Origin: an uncultured Prevotella sp.
Lineage (GTDB): Bacteria > Bacteroidota > Bacteroidia > Bacteroidales > Bacteroidaceae
Direction of reading: 5' to 3'
Assembly: GCA_900769055.1 (NCBI GenBank)
Contig: CAAGFF010000203.1
Coordinates: 1-31,554, forward strand
DNA length: 31,554 nucleotides
Shown here one piece after another: positions 14,778-23,062 of this stretch. Under the pieces are notes generated by a model. The model was not told the origin of the DNA. It did not search any database and was given only the letters and a program-made list of their open reading frames with translations. Position 1 is the stretch's first letter, and each line of letters begins with the position of its first letter. The position numbers were made by a program, and so were the translations under genes.

Positions 14778-16628
14778 TTGAAGGATTATAATCTCGAAAA
14801 AAGGAGTTATGTGATTGGCGGTATGGCAATCGCTATTGTGATTGTCTATATCATCCGCCTGTTCACGTTGCAGCTGATGAGTGACGATTACAAGAAGAAC
14901 GCCGACTCAAACGCCTTCCTCAAGAAGGTGGACTACCCTTCACGTGGTGTCATCAAGGACCGCAACGGCAAGCTCCTCGTCTATAATCAGCCATCGTACG
15001 ACATAATGGTTGTCACCAACGAGGCTAAGGGAAAGATAGACACTCTCGAATTCTGTGAAGCCCTGGGCATAACAAGGGAGTATTTCGACAAACGCATGTC
15101 CGACATTAAGGACTACGGCAAGAATCCCGGCTACTCACGCTTTACGCAGCAGCTCTTCATGACTCAGCTGTCGGACAAGGACTTCAGTGTCTTTCAGGAG
15201 AAGATTTTCCGATTTCCTGGCTTTTATGTTCAGAAACGCAGTATCAGGCAGTATGAATATCCCTACGCCGCACACGTGTTGGGCGACGTGGCAGAGGTGT
15301 CGCAGGCAAACATCGAGGAAGATGACTACTATCAGGCTGGCGACTACATAGGCAAGTCGGGAGTAGAGAAGTCATACGAGAAAGAACTGCGTGGAGAAAA
15401 GGGTGTGCAGATATTGCTGCGTGACGCGCGCGGACGAATACAAGGAAGTTACCACAACGGAATGCTTGACCGAAGGCCAGTGGCAGGCAAGGACCTAATC
15501 CTGAGCCTTGACATCAGGTTGCAGGCTCTTGGCGAGAGGCTCATGGAGGGCAAGAAGGGAGCCATCGTAGCTCTGGAGCCTTCTACGGGACAGGTGCTCG
15601 CAATGGTGTCGGCACCCACTTACGACCCACGGGTTCTAATAGGACGCGACCGTGGAAAGAACCACCGAATGCTGGCTCAGGACAGCTGGACACCACTGCT
15701 CAACCGTGCCATCATGGGACAATATCCTCCAGGCTCCACATTCAAGACATCACAGGGACTTACATTCCTTACGGAAGGCATCATCACGCCCGGTACCACC
15801 TTCCCGTGCCATCATGGCTTCTCCTACCGTGGACTCCACGTAGGCTGTCATGGACATGCCTCACCGCTTAACCTCGTTCCAGCAGTCAGCACTTCGTGCA
15901 ATGGTTTCTTCTGCTGGGGACTCTATTATATGATTGGCAACCGCCGCAAGTACAAGACCGTACAGGAGGCCATGGACACTTGGCGTGACTACATGGTGAG
16001 TATGGGCTTTGGCTATAAGTTGGGCATTGACTTGCCTGGTGAGAAGCGTGGACTAATACCAAACTCCCATTTCTACGACAAGGCTTACAAAGGCTCATGG
16101 AACGGGCTTACCATCATCAGCATCTCCATTGGTCAGGGAGAGGTGAACCTCACGCCGTTGCAGATTGCCAATCTCGGTGCCACCATCGCCAATAGGGGCT
16201 ATTATTATATTCCACATGTGGTGAAGGAGGTAAAAGGAGCACCCCTCGACACCATGTACACAAGAAAACACTATACCAAGGCCAGCCACAAGGCGTACGA
16301 GTATATAGTCAGCGGTATGCGCTCGGCTGTACTCGGCGGTACGTGCCGCTCGTTAGCATCGAGCGACATTGCTATCTGCGGCAAGACAGGAACGGCACAG
16401 AACCGTGGGCAGGACCACTCTGTCTTCATGGGCTTTGCTCCTATGGACGACCCGAAGATTGCCATTGCCATATATGTCGAGAATGGTGGCTTTGGTGCGG
16501 ACTTCGCCGTGCCCATTGGCGGACTGATGATAGAACAATACATCCACGGCAAACTCTCCGAGGCTTCTGAGAGGCGTGCCGAGGAACTACAAAAACGAAG
16601 AATTGCTTATGGCGCACGGAACAGATAG
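14778..16628 (+). CDS. mrdA: Penicillin-binding protein 2 (elongation transpeptidase)
   Basis: PBP2 is the class B transpeptidase that cross-links peptidoglycan during elongation, paired with RodA. Of 616 residues, one transmembrane helix spans about 13-33, followed by the pedestal domain (SRGVIKDRNGKLL) and the transpeptidase. Catalytic motifs are complete: Ser320 in PPGSTFK, S373-C-N375 and K536-T-G538. The start is unusual: in frame, the only candidate before the conserved KDYNLEKRSYVIGG segment is TTG at 14778, because a TAA lies at 14769-14771. The next ATG (residue 16) would remove part of the cytoplasmic segment that relatives conserve. I therefore chose TTG. The 3' end overlaps rodA by 20 bases. 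Confidence 0.93.
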   Translation: MKDYNLEKRSYVIGGMAIAIVIVYIIRLFTLQLMSDDYKKNADSNAFLKKVDYPSRGVIKDRNGKLLVYNQPSYDIMVVTNEAKGKIDTLEFCEALGITREYFDKRMSDIKDYGKNPGYSRFTQQLFMTQLSDKDFSVFQEKIFRFPGFYVQKRSIRQYEYPYAAHVLGDVAEVSQANIEEDDYYQAGDYIGKSGVEKSYEKELRGEKGVQILLRDARGRIQGSYHNGMLDRRPVAGKDLILSLDIRLQALGERLMEGKKGAIVALEPSTGQVLAMVSAPTYDPRVLIGRDRGKNHRMLAQDSWTPLLNRAIMGQYPPGSTFKTSQGLTFLTEGIITPGTTFPCHHGFSYRGLHVGCHGHASPLNLVPAVSTSCNGFFCWGLYYMIGNRRKYKTVQEAMDTWRDYMVSMGFGYKLGIDLPGEKRGLIPNSHFYDKAYKGSWNGLTIISISIGQGEVNLTPLQIANLGATIANRGYYYIPHVVKEVKGAPLDTMYTRKHYTKASHKAYEYIVSGMRSAVLGGTCRSLASSDIAICGKTGTAQNRGQDHSVFMGFAPMDDPKIAIAIYVENGGFGADFAVPIGGLMIEQYIHGKLSEASERRAEELQKRRIAYGARNR

Positions 16629-18078
16629 GGCACCAGGTGTGCTGGCCAGTCTCGACTGGTGGACAATCGTTGTATACATATCGCTGCTCTCCTTCGGGTG
16701 GCTGAGCGTTTGCGGAGCAAGCTACAACTATGGCGATACAGACATCTTCAGCCTGAGTACCCGCTCAGGTATGCAGATTGTGTGGATATGCACGTCTATA
16801 GTGCTGGGCTTTGTGCTGCTGCTGCTTGACGACCGTTTCTACGACACGTTTGCCTATGTAGTCTATGCGCTGCTGCTCGTCCTGCTGTTCGCAACCATAT
16901 TCAATCCCCACGAGATAAAAGGCTCGCGCTCATGGCTTGTCCTGGGACCAATACACATCCAACCGGCAGAGTTTGCAAAGTTCGCCACTGCCCTGGCCGT
17001 GGCAAAGTTCATGAGCACCTACGGCTTTGACATAGGCAAGTGGAAACATTTTGCCTCGGCAATGGCAATAGTCATCATCCCCATGCTCTTCATCGTTGCA
17101 CAGAAGGAGACAGGCTCCGCACTCGTCTACCTGTCGTTCTTCCTCATGTTCTATCGTGAGGGAATGCCAGGGAGCATACTCTTTACGGGTGTTGCCATGA
17201 TATTGTATTTCGTTGTCGGAATCAAGTATGAGCAGACGTTGCTGTGGGACACTCCAACATCTCTTGGCAAGTTTGCCGTCTTACTCATGGTTCAGGCATT
17301 CACCGCAGGCATGGTTGCCGAGTACTGCCACGACAAGGGCAAGGCCATGCGGATAGGTGTCATGTCGATAGGCATGACGTTGCTCTTCCTGCTTTTCTCT
17401 GAGTATGTGATACCCTTCGACATAGTATGGGTGCAGCTGGCTCTTTCGGCTTTGTTGGTGGGCTATCTGCTATATAACGGTCTGTACACCCGCATACCAA
17501 GCTATTTCTATATCCTCGCCTTTACTATAGGCTCAATAGCGTTCTTCTATTCTGCTGACCATGTGCTGAACAATGTCATGGAGCCTCACCAGCGCACCCG
17601 CATAAACGTTCTGCTCGGACTTGACGAGGACCTTGCTGGTGCCGGATACAACGTCCACCAGAGCGAGATAGCCATAGGCTCGGGTGGACTTCAGGGAAAG
17701 GGATTTCTTAATGGTACGCAGACAAAGCTGAAGTTTGTGCCAGAGCAGGACACGGACTTCATATTCTGTACTGTAGGAGAGGAAGAGGGATTTGTCGGAG
17801 CAGCAGGAGTGCTGTTGCTGTTCCTCGCGCTGATACTGCGCCTTATAAAACTTGCCGAGCGCCAGCCCTACCGCTTTGGGCGAGTCTACGGCTACTGCGT
17901 GCTGAGCATTTTCCTGTTCCATGTCTTTATCAATGTCGGCATGGTACTTGGCCTCACGCCAGTGATAGGCATTCCGTTGCCTTTCTTCAGCTATGGAGGC
18001 AGCTCGCTATGGGGCTTTACCTTGCTGCTGTTCATATTCCTGCGCATAGACGCTGGACGTAATATGGTGCGCTCGTAG
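16609..18078 (+). CDS. rodA: Rod-shape SEDS glycosyltransferase RodA
   Basis: RodA is the SEDS-family peptidoglycan glycosyltransferase that polymerises lipid II in the elongasome together with PBP2. I chose the ATG at 16609, overlapping the end of mrdA by 20 bases; a GTG at 16576 would overlap by 53. That gives 489 residues, about 120 longer than E. coli RodA, with additional hydrophobic segments in the middle (about 195-300), which I believe is usual in Bacteroidales. Typical landmarks are KGSRSWLVLGPIHIQPAEFAK (split: KGSRSWLVLG and IQPAEFAK), GSGGLQGKGFLNGTQT, KFVPEQDTDFIF and the final GIPLPFFSYGGSS. It is the last gene of the elongation set and faces gldH with nine bases between the two stops. 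Confidence 0.94.
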   Translation: MAHGTDRAPGVLASLDWWTIVVYISLLSFGWLSVCGASYNYGDTDIFSLSTRSGMQIVWICTSIVLGFVLLLLDDRFYDTFAYVVYALLLVLLFATIFNPHEIKGSRSWLVLGPIHIQPAEFAKFATALAVAKFMSTYGFDIGKWKHFASAMAIVIIPMLFIVAQKETGSALVYLSFFLMFYREGMPGSILFTGVAMILYFVVGIKYEQTLLWDTPTSLGKFAVLLMVQAFTAGMVAEYCHDKGKAMRIGVMSIGMTLLFLLFSEYVIPFDIVWVQLALSALLVGYLLYNGLYTRIPSYFYILAFTIGSIAFFYSADHVLNNVMEPHQRTRINVLLGLDEDLAGAGYNVHQSEIAIGSGGLQGKGFLNGTQTKLKFVPEQDTDFIFCTVGEEEGFVGAAGVLLLFLALILRLIKLAERQPYRFGRVYGYCVLSIFLFHVFINVGMVLGLTPVIGIPLPFFSYGGSSLWGFTLLLFIFLRIDAGRNMVRS

Positions 18079-18087
18079 CTGGTGGCG

Positions 18088-18564
18088 TTAATAAGCCCGC
18101 AACGTTATACCCACGTCTGTAATTCCCGGTAAAATCTCGCGTTTCATGTCGTGGCGTACGCTGATATGCAGGCTGTCGCCTTTATGATAGTGATGGTCGC
18201 TGACATGAAACACATATTGGTAATTGCTTATTCCGTTGCCCTTAACCTTGCCTTTGTCATCGGTTAGCTCGCATGTGACCGTATCGCATGTGGTGATGTT
18301 GCGGGGCATTACTTTCTGTTCCACTATCAGGGTGACGCTCCTGAACGGATAGCCTGCAGAAGTGCGCAGGCCAAGGTCGAGTGCATAGGTGCCGTCATCA
18401 GTCAGAGGGACAATATTGAACGGGAGCGTATCGTTACGCTCCCATCCTGCCAGTGCTGTATGCTCGTAGCTGCTGTATACCACCCCGTCCTTGCAAGACG
18501 TAAACGCCAACAGCAGGAGTGTGGACAGCAGCCATGCCGTCCTTCTGACTGTCTTGACAACCAT
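18088..18564 (-). CDS. gldH: Gliding motility lipoprotein GldH
   Basis: A 158-residue lipoprotein of the GldH family. From the ATG at 18564, the signal peptide ends in the lipobox FTSC with Cys24 as the lipid-bearing residue; an in-frame ATG at 18594 would add ten residues ahead of the basic n-region and is less likely. The body is beta-rich and the ending (REILPGITDVGITLRAY) is typical for GldH. In Flavobacterium GldH is needed for gliding; it is kept in non-gliding Bacteroidales, where its job is unclear. It follows ricT after 35 bases, a pairing seen across the phylum. The presence of T9SS-like cargo elsewhere in this window fits with a GldH-containing genome. Confidence 0.88.
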   Translation of the reverse strand: MVVKTVRRTAWLLSTLLLLAFTSCKDGVVYSSYEHTALAGWERNDTLPFNIVPLTDDGTYALDLGLRTSAGYPFRSVTLIVEQKVMPRNITTCDTVTCELTDDKGKVKGNGISNYQYVFHVSDHHYHKGDSLHISVRHDMKREILPGITDVGITLRAY

Positions 18565-18599
18565 ATTAATATATAATGATGTAAGGGCTGCCATGTTCT

Positions 18600-19880
18600 T
18601 TAGCCCTGTGGTTTAGTCTTTGGCTGTTTGCCGCCAGGTTGCCTTGTCCTGCCCTCAGGCCTCTTGTCCCTCTTAGGCTCATTGTTCTCAGGTTTTGCAG
18701 TCTGTTGCTGGTTCTTGTTGCCGTTGGCAGCAGGAGCAGCAGCCTGCTTCTGGTCTTTCGGCTGTCTTGGCTTGTTCTTCTGTGCTTTCTTTTTCTTCTT
18801 GCCTGTCTTGTCGAACCTGCTTACATCCGCATCAGCCAGCAAGTCTATAGGCTTCTTTTCCACAGCCTTGCCGTCCTCATCGAGATTATCCGGCTTCTCG
18901 CCACGCTTGTTCATCTCTATAATCTGCCTTGCCCTCTGTGCTGTGATGGTCTCAAGGTTGGCAGCAAGGTTCTTGTCCGTTGAGTATGTGCACAGCCCTG
19001 CCAGAATATCTGTCTTGAAGAGGTAATAGTCGCTGTCGAGCGTCTGCAGTACCACCTCTTTGCTTGGCATTAGCCTGCCTGCCTCCACATAGTCGTCAAC
19101 CTCGTAGTTGAGGCAGCATTTCAGCTTGGCGCACATTCCCGCAAGCTTCTGCGGGTTGAGGGAAATGTCCTGGAAGCGTGCGGCATTGGTGCTAACGCTG
19201 ACGAAGTTCTTCATCCATGTAGCGCAGCACAGCTCGCGTCCGCATGGTCCTGTTCCGCCTATGCGGCCAGCCTCCTGCCTTGCGCCAATCTGCTTCATCT
19301 CTATTCTAACGTGGAATGTCTCTGCCAGCACCTTTATGAGCTGTCGGAAGTCTACTCTCTCGTCAGCTATGTAGTAGAAGATGGCCTTGTTGCCATCGCC
19401 CTGATACTCCACGTCGCCAATCTTCATCTGTAGTCCCAGGTCCTTGGCTATCTGCCTGCTCTGTATCATGGTGCCGTGCTCGCGGCTCTTGGCCTCGGCG
19501 TACTTGTCCATGTCCACCTGCTTGGCCAGCCTGTACACCCTCTTGATGTCGTCAGCCGACTTTATGTTTGCCTTCTTGATTTGCAGCTTCACCAACCGTC
19601 CTGTCAGCGTAACCACGCCTATGTCATGTCCTGGGTTTGCCTCTACGGCAACGATGTCACCTTTCTTGAGGTCAATGTTGTTGACGTTATGGTAATAGCC
19701 CTTACGGGTGTTCTTGAACTGCACCTCAACAAGGTCTGTAGACTCTGCGTTGCCGGGCACATCGGCAAGCCAGTCGTAGGTGTTCAGCTGCTTGTTCTGC
19801 CTACCGACAGCGCATCTGCAGAGACCTCTGTCAGCTCCGCAGCATATACGGTATTTCTTATTGTCGTTTGTTGTGTCCAT
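18600..19880 (-). CDS. ricT: PSP1-domain protein, RicT (YaaT) family
   Basis: A 426-residue protein with the PSP1 domain of RicT/YaaT. In Bacillus, RicT works with RicA and RicF in an Fe-S-containing complex that promotes RNase Y-dependent RNA processing; whether this applies in Bacteroidetes is unknown. Diagnostic segments are VEVQFKNTRKGYY near 50, GDIVAVEANPGHDIG near 72, AIFYYIADERVDFRQL near 168 and the cysteine-rich core GTGPCGRELCCATW ... AKLKCCLNYE (about 213-258). The N-terminus has a further cluster (CCGADRGLCRC). The last 90 residues are a low-complexity Lys/Gln/Pro/Ala tail after the conserved domain, probably disordered and possibly RNA-binding. It lies 50 bases after holB and 35 before gldH in the metF-holB-ricT-gldH unit. 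Confidence 0.87.
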   Translation of the reverse strand: MDTTNDNKKYRICCGADRGLCRCAVGRQNKQLNTYDWLADVPGNAESTDLVEVQFKNTRKGYYHNVNNIDLKKGDIVAVEANPGHDIGVVTLTGRLVKLQIKKANIKSADDIKRVYRLAKQVDMDKYAEAKSREHGTMIQSRQIAKDLGLQMKIGDVEYQGDGNKAIFYYIADERVDFRQLIKVLAETFHVRIEMKQIGARQEAGRIGGTGPCGRELCCATWMKNFVSVSTNAARFQDISLNPQKLAGMCAKLKCCLNYEVDDYVEAGRLMPSKEVVLQTLDSDYYLFKTDILAGLCTYSTDKNLAANLETITAQRARQIIEMNKRGEKPDNLDEDGKAVEKKPIDLLADADVSRFDKTGKKKKKAQKNKPRQPKDQKQAAAPAANGNKNQQQTAKPENNEPKRDKRPEGRTRQPGGKQPKTKPQG

Positions 19881-19930
19881 TCTATGTTGTTATGTGTGTA
19901 ATCTGATATGTTTCTGTATGGAGTAGTGCT

Positions 19931-21061
19931 TCAGGTTTGCTGACCTGCCCTTAGCATGATGGTAAGTTGCAGGGCGAAGTCGAAGAACACCATCTTGGCA
20001 TTGGCGTTCTGCCCGATGTCACGCCTTGCCTTCTGCAAGGCATCGGCAATGTCTATCACGTTGGCCTCGTTGATAAAGCGGGCGAAATTCCGCGAGAATG
20101 CTTCCTCCTGCTGCGACATGTATACTATCTGTGGTAGCCCGAAGTTGTAGACGAAGTTCTCTCTCACCATTCTCAGGAAAAAGTCTATCAGCCCTATCTG
20201 CCTCTCTCTTCCCATTGCCGCCACGGAGTCTGTCCATGCTTTCATGCCCTTGACGTTGCGCTGATATGAGAGTCTCATTATCTGTATGAACAGTTCCAAT
20301 CTCTCGTTGTCGGCGTTGTCTGCCCTGAGAAGTTCCAGAGCCTTCAGCCAGCTGCCGCTTGCCCTGTGGGCGATGCGGTGCGCCATATCTGGCTCCAGTC
20401 CCCTGCGCTCAATGAGTGCCTGCTCCACCTCGCTGTCTTCAATTCTCCTCAGGTCTATGCGCTGCACCCTGCTCCTTATGGTATCAAGAAGTTTCTCCGG
20501 CTGTTCGCTCACCATGATGAATGCCGTCATCTGCGGTGGCTCTTCCAGTATCTTCAGTATCTTGTTGGCACAGGCGGCGTTCATTCTCTCAGGGAGCCAT
20601 ATCAGGCTGACCTTCCATCCTCCCTGGCTTGACTTAAGGCTAAGCTTGTGAGTGATGGCATCGCTTTCTGCCTCGAAGATGATGGCCTGCTGGTTTTGGG
20701 CATCCATACGCTCAAGCCATTGTTCCATGGAGAAGTATGGCCCTTCTCCGAGCATTGTTATCCATTGCCTCATGAAGTCATCGCTCACCATCTTGTGCTC
20801 TGATGATGTACCTGCCGGACGTATTACGGGAAAGGAGAAGTGAAGGTCAGGATGTGCCCATTTGCGCAGCATCGCCTCGCATGCAGATATGTTCGATGAG
20901 CTGCTTTTGAGCAGGGCAGATGCGAAGGCGAGTGCTACGGCCATCTTGCCACAGCCAGTGGGACCGCACAGCATGATGGCGTGTGGCACTTTTTGCCCGT
21001 CAATCATCTGCAAGAGTCTTCTTTGGGCCTCTCCTTGTCCTATTACTTCATTGAAATCCAT
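19931..21061 (-). CDS. holB: DNA polymerase III delta-prime subunit
   Basis: Delta-prime is the fixed AAA+ subunit of the clamp loader that, with delta and the tau/gamma subunits, opens the sliding clamp. In 376 residues I see a Walker A-like GPTGCGK (33-39), the KILEEPP motif (about 170-176) and the SRC-like TIRSRVQRIDL (about 193-203). Clamp-loader subunits of this type normally carry a four-cysteine zinc module between Walker A and the HPDLHF segment. Here that stretch (LLKSSSSNISACEAMLRKWA, about 51-70) has one cysteine and is Ser-rich, so the zinc module looks degenerate. Second gene of the metF unit; 87 bases after metF. Confidence 0.88.
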   Translation of the reverse strand: MDFNEVIGQGEAQRRLLQMIDGQKVPHAIMLCGPTGCGKMAVALAFASALLKSSSSNISACEAMLRKWAHPDLHFSFPVIRPAGTSSEHKMVSDDFMRQWITMLGEGPYFSMEQWLERMDAQNQQAIIFEAESDAITHKLSLKSSQGGWKVSLIWLPERMNAACANKILKILEEPPQMTAFIMVSEQPEKLLDTIRSRVQRIDLRRIEDSEVEQALIERRGLEPDMAHRIAHRASGSWLKALELLRADNADNERLELFIQIMRLSYQRNVKGMKAWTDSVAAMGRERQIGLIDFFLRMVRENFVYNFGLPQIVYMSQQEEAFSRNFARFINEANVIDIADALQKARRDIGQNANAKMVFFDFALQLTIMLRAGQQT

Positions 21062-21148
21062 TATCTCAGCAGTCTCCTTTCAGTTTAGTTGGGTCTTGTA
21101 TTTTGTCTTTGCCGACTACATTCCAGCCAAAACGCTTTACTTTTCTTG

Positions 21149-22105
21149 TTACAGCATTCTCCTAACGATTTCCGCTACAGAGTCTACGGCTGATACAGTA
21201 TAGAAGTGTATGTCCTCGACTCCTGCCTCGTACAGTTCCTTGCATTGGTTTGCCGTCCACTCGATGCCCAACTGCTTTGCTTCCTCGTCAGACTTGCATT
21301 TCACGGCCTCCGTAGCCAGCTCCTGAGGCATGTCGCAGTGGAATGTCCTTGGCACCACCGTTATTTGCGACAGCTTGGCGAATGGCTTCACACCAGGTAT
21401 TATTGGAATGGTGATGCCCATCTCCCTTGCCTTACGGACAAAGTCGAAATATTTTCTGTTGTCGTAGAACAGCTGTGTGATGGCATACTCCGCTCCCATG
21501 TCCTGCTTCATCTTCAGGTATTCCATGTCCATGTCCATGTTGGGAGCTTCCTCATGCTTCTCCGGGTATGCTGCCACACCATAGTGGAATATGCCGCACG
21601 GATGCTTGATGGGTGTGCCGTCGGCAAAGAAGCCTGCGTTGAAGGCGTTCACCTGCTTGATGAGGTCCGTTGTGTGCTCGTGTCCCCCCTTGGTTGGAGT
21701 GAACATCCTGTCATCCTTGGCCTTGTCACCTCTCAGCAGCAGCAGGTTGTCGATGCCGAGGAACTGCATGTCTATCAGCTCATACTCTATGTCCTCGATG
21801 GTTGCACCGCTACAGATGACGTGCGGTATCACCGGAATACTGTATTTCTGCTGTATGGCTGCCGCAATGGCAATAGTGCCTGGGCGCCTTCTGATGCGTA
21901 GTCTCTCATAATGCCCGTTGTCCAGTTCCTTGTATACATACTCGCTGTGATGTGTGGTAATGTTTATGAACAGGGGGGCATAATCTCTCATCTTGTCTAT
22001 TGTCGAGAACAGGTTTGCCGTGCCATTTCCTTTGAGTGGCGGCAACACCTCGAATGAGAATTTTCTCTCCTTGTTTGTGTTGTTTATCAGTTCTGTTACT
22101 CTCAT
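21149..22105 (-). CDS. metF: Methylenetetrahydrofolate reductase
   Basis: MetF reduces 5,10-methylene-THF to 5-methyl-THF with FAD, supplying methyl groups for methionine synthesis. The 318-residue length from the ATG at 22105 is standard for bacterial MetF. FSFEVLPP near residue 15 holds the catalytic glutamate, NITTHHSEY follows, and IPVIPHVICSG, LLLRGD, GAEYAITQLFYDN and IPIIPGVKPF are the expected barrel segments. The frame stays open to 22216, but that extension includes the promoter at 22133-22163, so it is not translated. MetF leads a minus-strand unit with holB, ricT and gldH; these have no functional link to it beyond being housekeeping genes. Confidence 0.94.
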   Translation of the reverse strand: MRVTELINNTNKERKFSFEVLPPLKGNGTANLFSTIDKMRDYAPLFINITTHHSEYVYKELDNGHYERLRIRRRPGTIAIAAAIQQKYSIPVIPHVICSGATIEDIEYELIDMQFLGIDNLLLLRGDKAKDDRMFTPTKGGHEHTTDLIKQVNAFNAGFFADGTPIKHPCGIFHYGVAAYPEKHEEAPNMDMDMEYLKMKQDMGAEYAITQLFYDNRKYFDFVRKAREMGITIPIIPGVKPFAKLSQITVVPRTFHCDMPQELATEAVKCKSDEEAKQLGIEWTANQCKELYEAGVEDIHFYTVSAVDSVAEIVRRML

Positions 22106-22132
22106 AACGCTTGCGTTAGGTGCATTTCTGTG

Positions 22133-22163
22133 CAAAGATAGTGCAAATGAGTGGAATATCAAA
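22133..22163 (-). promoter_or_regulatory. Promoter of the metF-holB-ricT-gldH unit
   Basis: On the minus strand TTTG (22160-22163), 19 bases, then TATCTTTG (22133-22140), 28 bases before the metF ATG. The core is the same 20-mer as at 1955-1974, 2017-2036 and 27844-27863 apart from one base (CTCATTTGCACTATCTTTGC here). Confidence 0.85.
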
Positions 22164-22189
22164 ACAAAATCACATTTTGTTTTGATATT
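22155..22189. promoter_or_regulatory. 35-base perfect palindrome over the metF -33 element
   Basis: AATATCAAAACAAAAT (22155-22170), CAC, then its exact reverse complement (22174-22189). The left arm contains the TTTG of the metF -33 element. It lies upstream of the start of metF transcription, so it acts either as DNA (an operator for a dimeric regulator) or within a readthrough transcript from xth. There is no T run after it in either direction. Confidence 0.6.
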
Positions 22190-22240
22190 AGCAAGCCAAA
22201 TGACCAGCATGAGCATGCGTAGTTGCAGAGGCTGTCATAA

Positions 22241-22276
22241 CAAAATTTGCCATATCTCAATCGAGGCATGGCAAAT
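22241..22276 (-). terminator. Terminator after exonuclease III gene
   Basis: A nine-base perfect stem (ATTTGCCAT at 22245-22253 with 22268-22276, 14-base loop) is followed on the minus strand by TTTTGTTA. It lies 36 bases after the xth stop and before the metF promoter, the right place to end the long minus-strand unit. Confidence 0.65.
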
Positions 22277-22312
22277 GGGGCTTATGTGTCTTTACTAATT
22301 CCGACTGTATGA

Positions 22313-23062
22313 TTATTTTAGTGTAAGTTCTACGGGACAATGGTCGGAGCCAAATATCTCGGTGTGGATGGCAGCTCCAGAGAGCTGTGGGCGCAGGCGG
22401 TCGGAGATAAGGAAATAGTCTATGCGCCATCCTGCGTTTTTCTCTCTTGCCTTAAAGCGGTATGACCACCAGCTGTATGTCACCTCCTCGGGATGCAGGA
22501 AGCGGAAAGTGTCTGTGAAGCCGTTGTCGAGCAGCACGCTCATCTTCTCACGTTCCTCATCTGTAAAGCCAGCATTGCGGCGGTTTGTCTTGGGGTTCTT
22601 GATGTCTATTTCCTGATGCGCCACGTTCAGGTCTCCGCATACAATGACGGGCTTGTGGCTGTCAAGGCGTTTGAGGTAAGCGAGGAAGTCTGTTTCCCAT
22701 ACCATGCGATAGTCCAGGCGGCGCAGCCCGTCCTGCGAGTTTGGTGTATAGACAGTTACGAGATAGAAGTCGTCCATCTCAAGTGTTATTACCCTTCCCT
22801 CATGGTCATGCTCCTCAATGCCCATGCCGTAGGTTACGCTCAGCGGCTTGTGCTTGGTATATATGGCCGTGCCGGAGTAGCCTTTTTTTTCGGCGTAGTT
22901 CCAGTATGAGGTGTAGCCTTCGAATTGCAGGTCGAGCTGTCCCTCCTGCATCTTTGTTTCCTGGAGGCAGAAGAAGTCTGCGTCCAATTGCCTGAATGAT
23001 TGTTCAAAGTCTTTGCCTACGCAGGCTCGCAGGCCGTTGACGTTCCAAGATATGAATTTCAT
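22313..23062 (-). CDS. xth: Exodeoxyribonuclease III (AP endonuclease)
   Basis: A 249-residue member of the exonuclease III/AP endonuclease family, which cuts at abasic sites in base-excision repair and removes 3' blocking groups. Catalytic residues are in place: Asn7 in SWNVNG, Glu35 in CLQETK, YTPNS, the GDLNVAH segment (catalytic Asp and Asn) and Asp240-His241 in GSDHCPVEL. The length is typical of the ExoA/Xth type. It is the last gene of the minus-strand unit, separated from folE by 182 bases of simple repeats. Confidence 0.95.
   Translation of the reverse strand: MKFISWNVNGLRACVGKDFEQSFRQLDADFFCLQETKMQEGQLDLQFEGYTSYWNYAEKKGYSGTAIYTKHKPLSVTYGMGIEEHDHEGRVITLEMDDFYLVTVYTPNSQDGLRRLDYRMVWETDFLAYLKRLDSHKPVIVCGDLNVAHQEIDIKNPKTNRRNAGFTDEEREKMSVLLDNGFTDTFRFLHPEEVTYSWWSYRFKAREKNAGWRIDYFLISDRLRPQLSGAAIHTEIFGSDHCPVELTLK

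Noticed and set aside
21206..21901. 231-codon plus-strand frame over metF
   Set aside because: Shadow of the well-conserved metF gene on the opposite strand.
22106..22312. Riboswitch in front of metF
   Set aside because: The leader after the promoter is only about 25 bases, too short for a SAM or folate riboswitch; the palindrome lies upstream of transcription.
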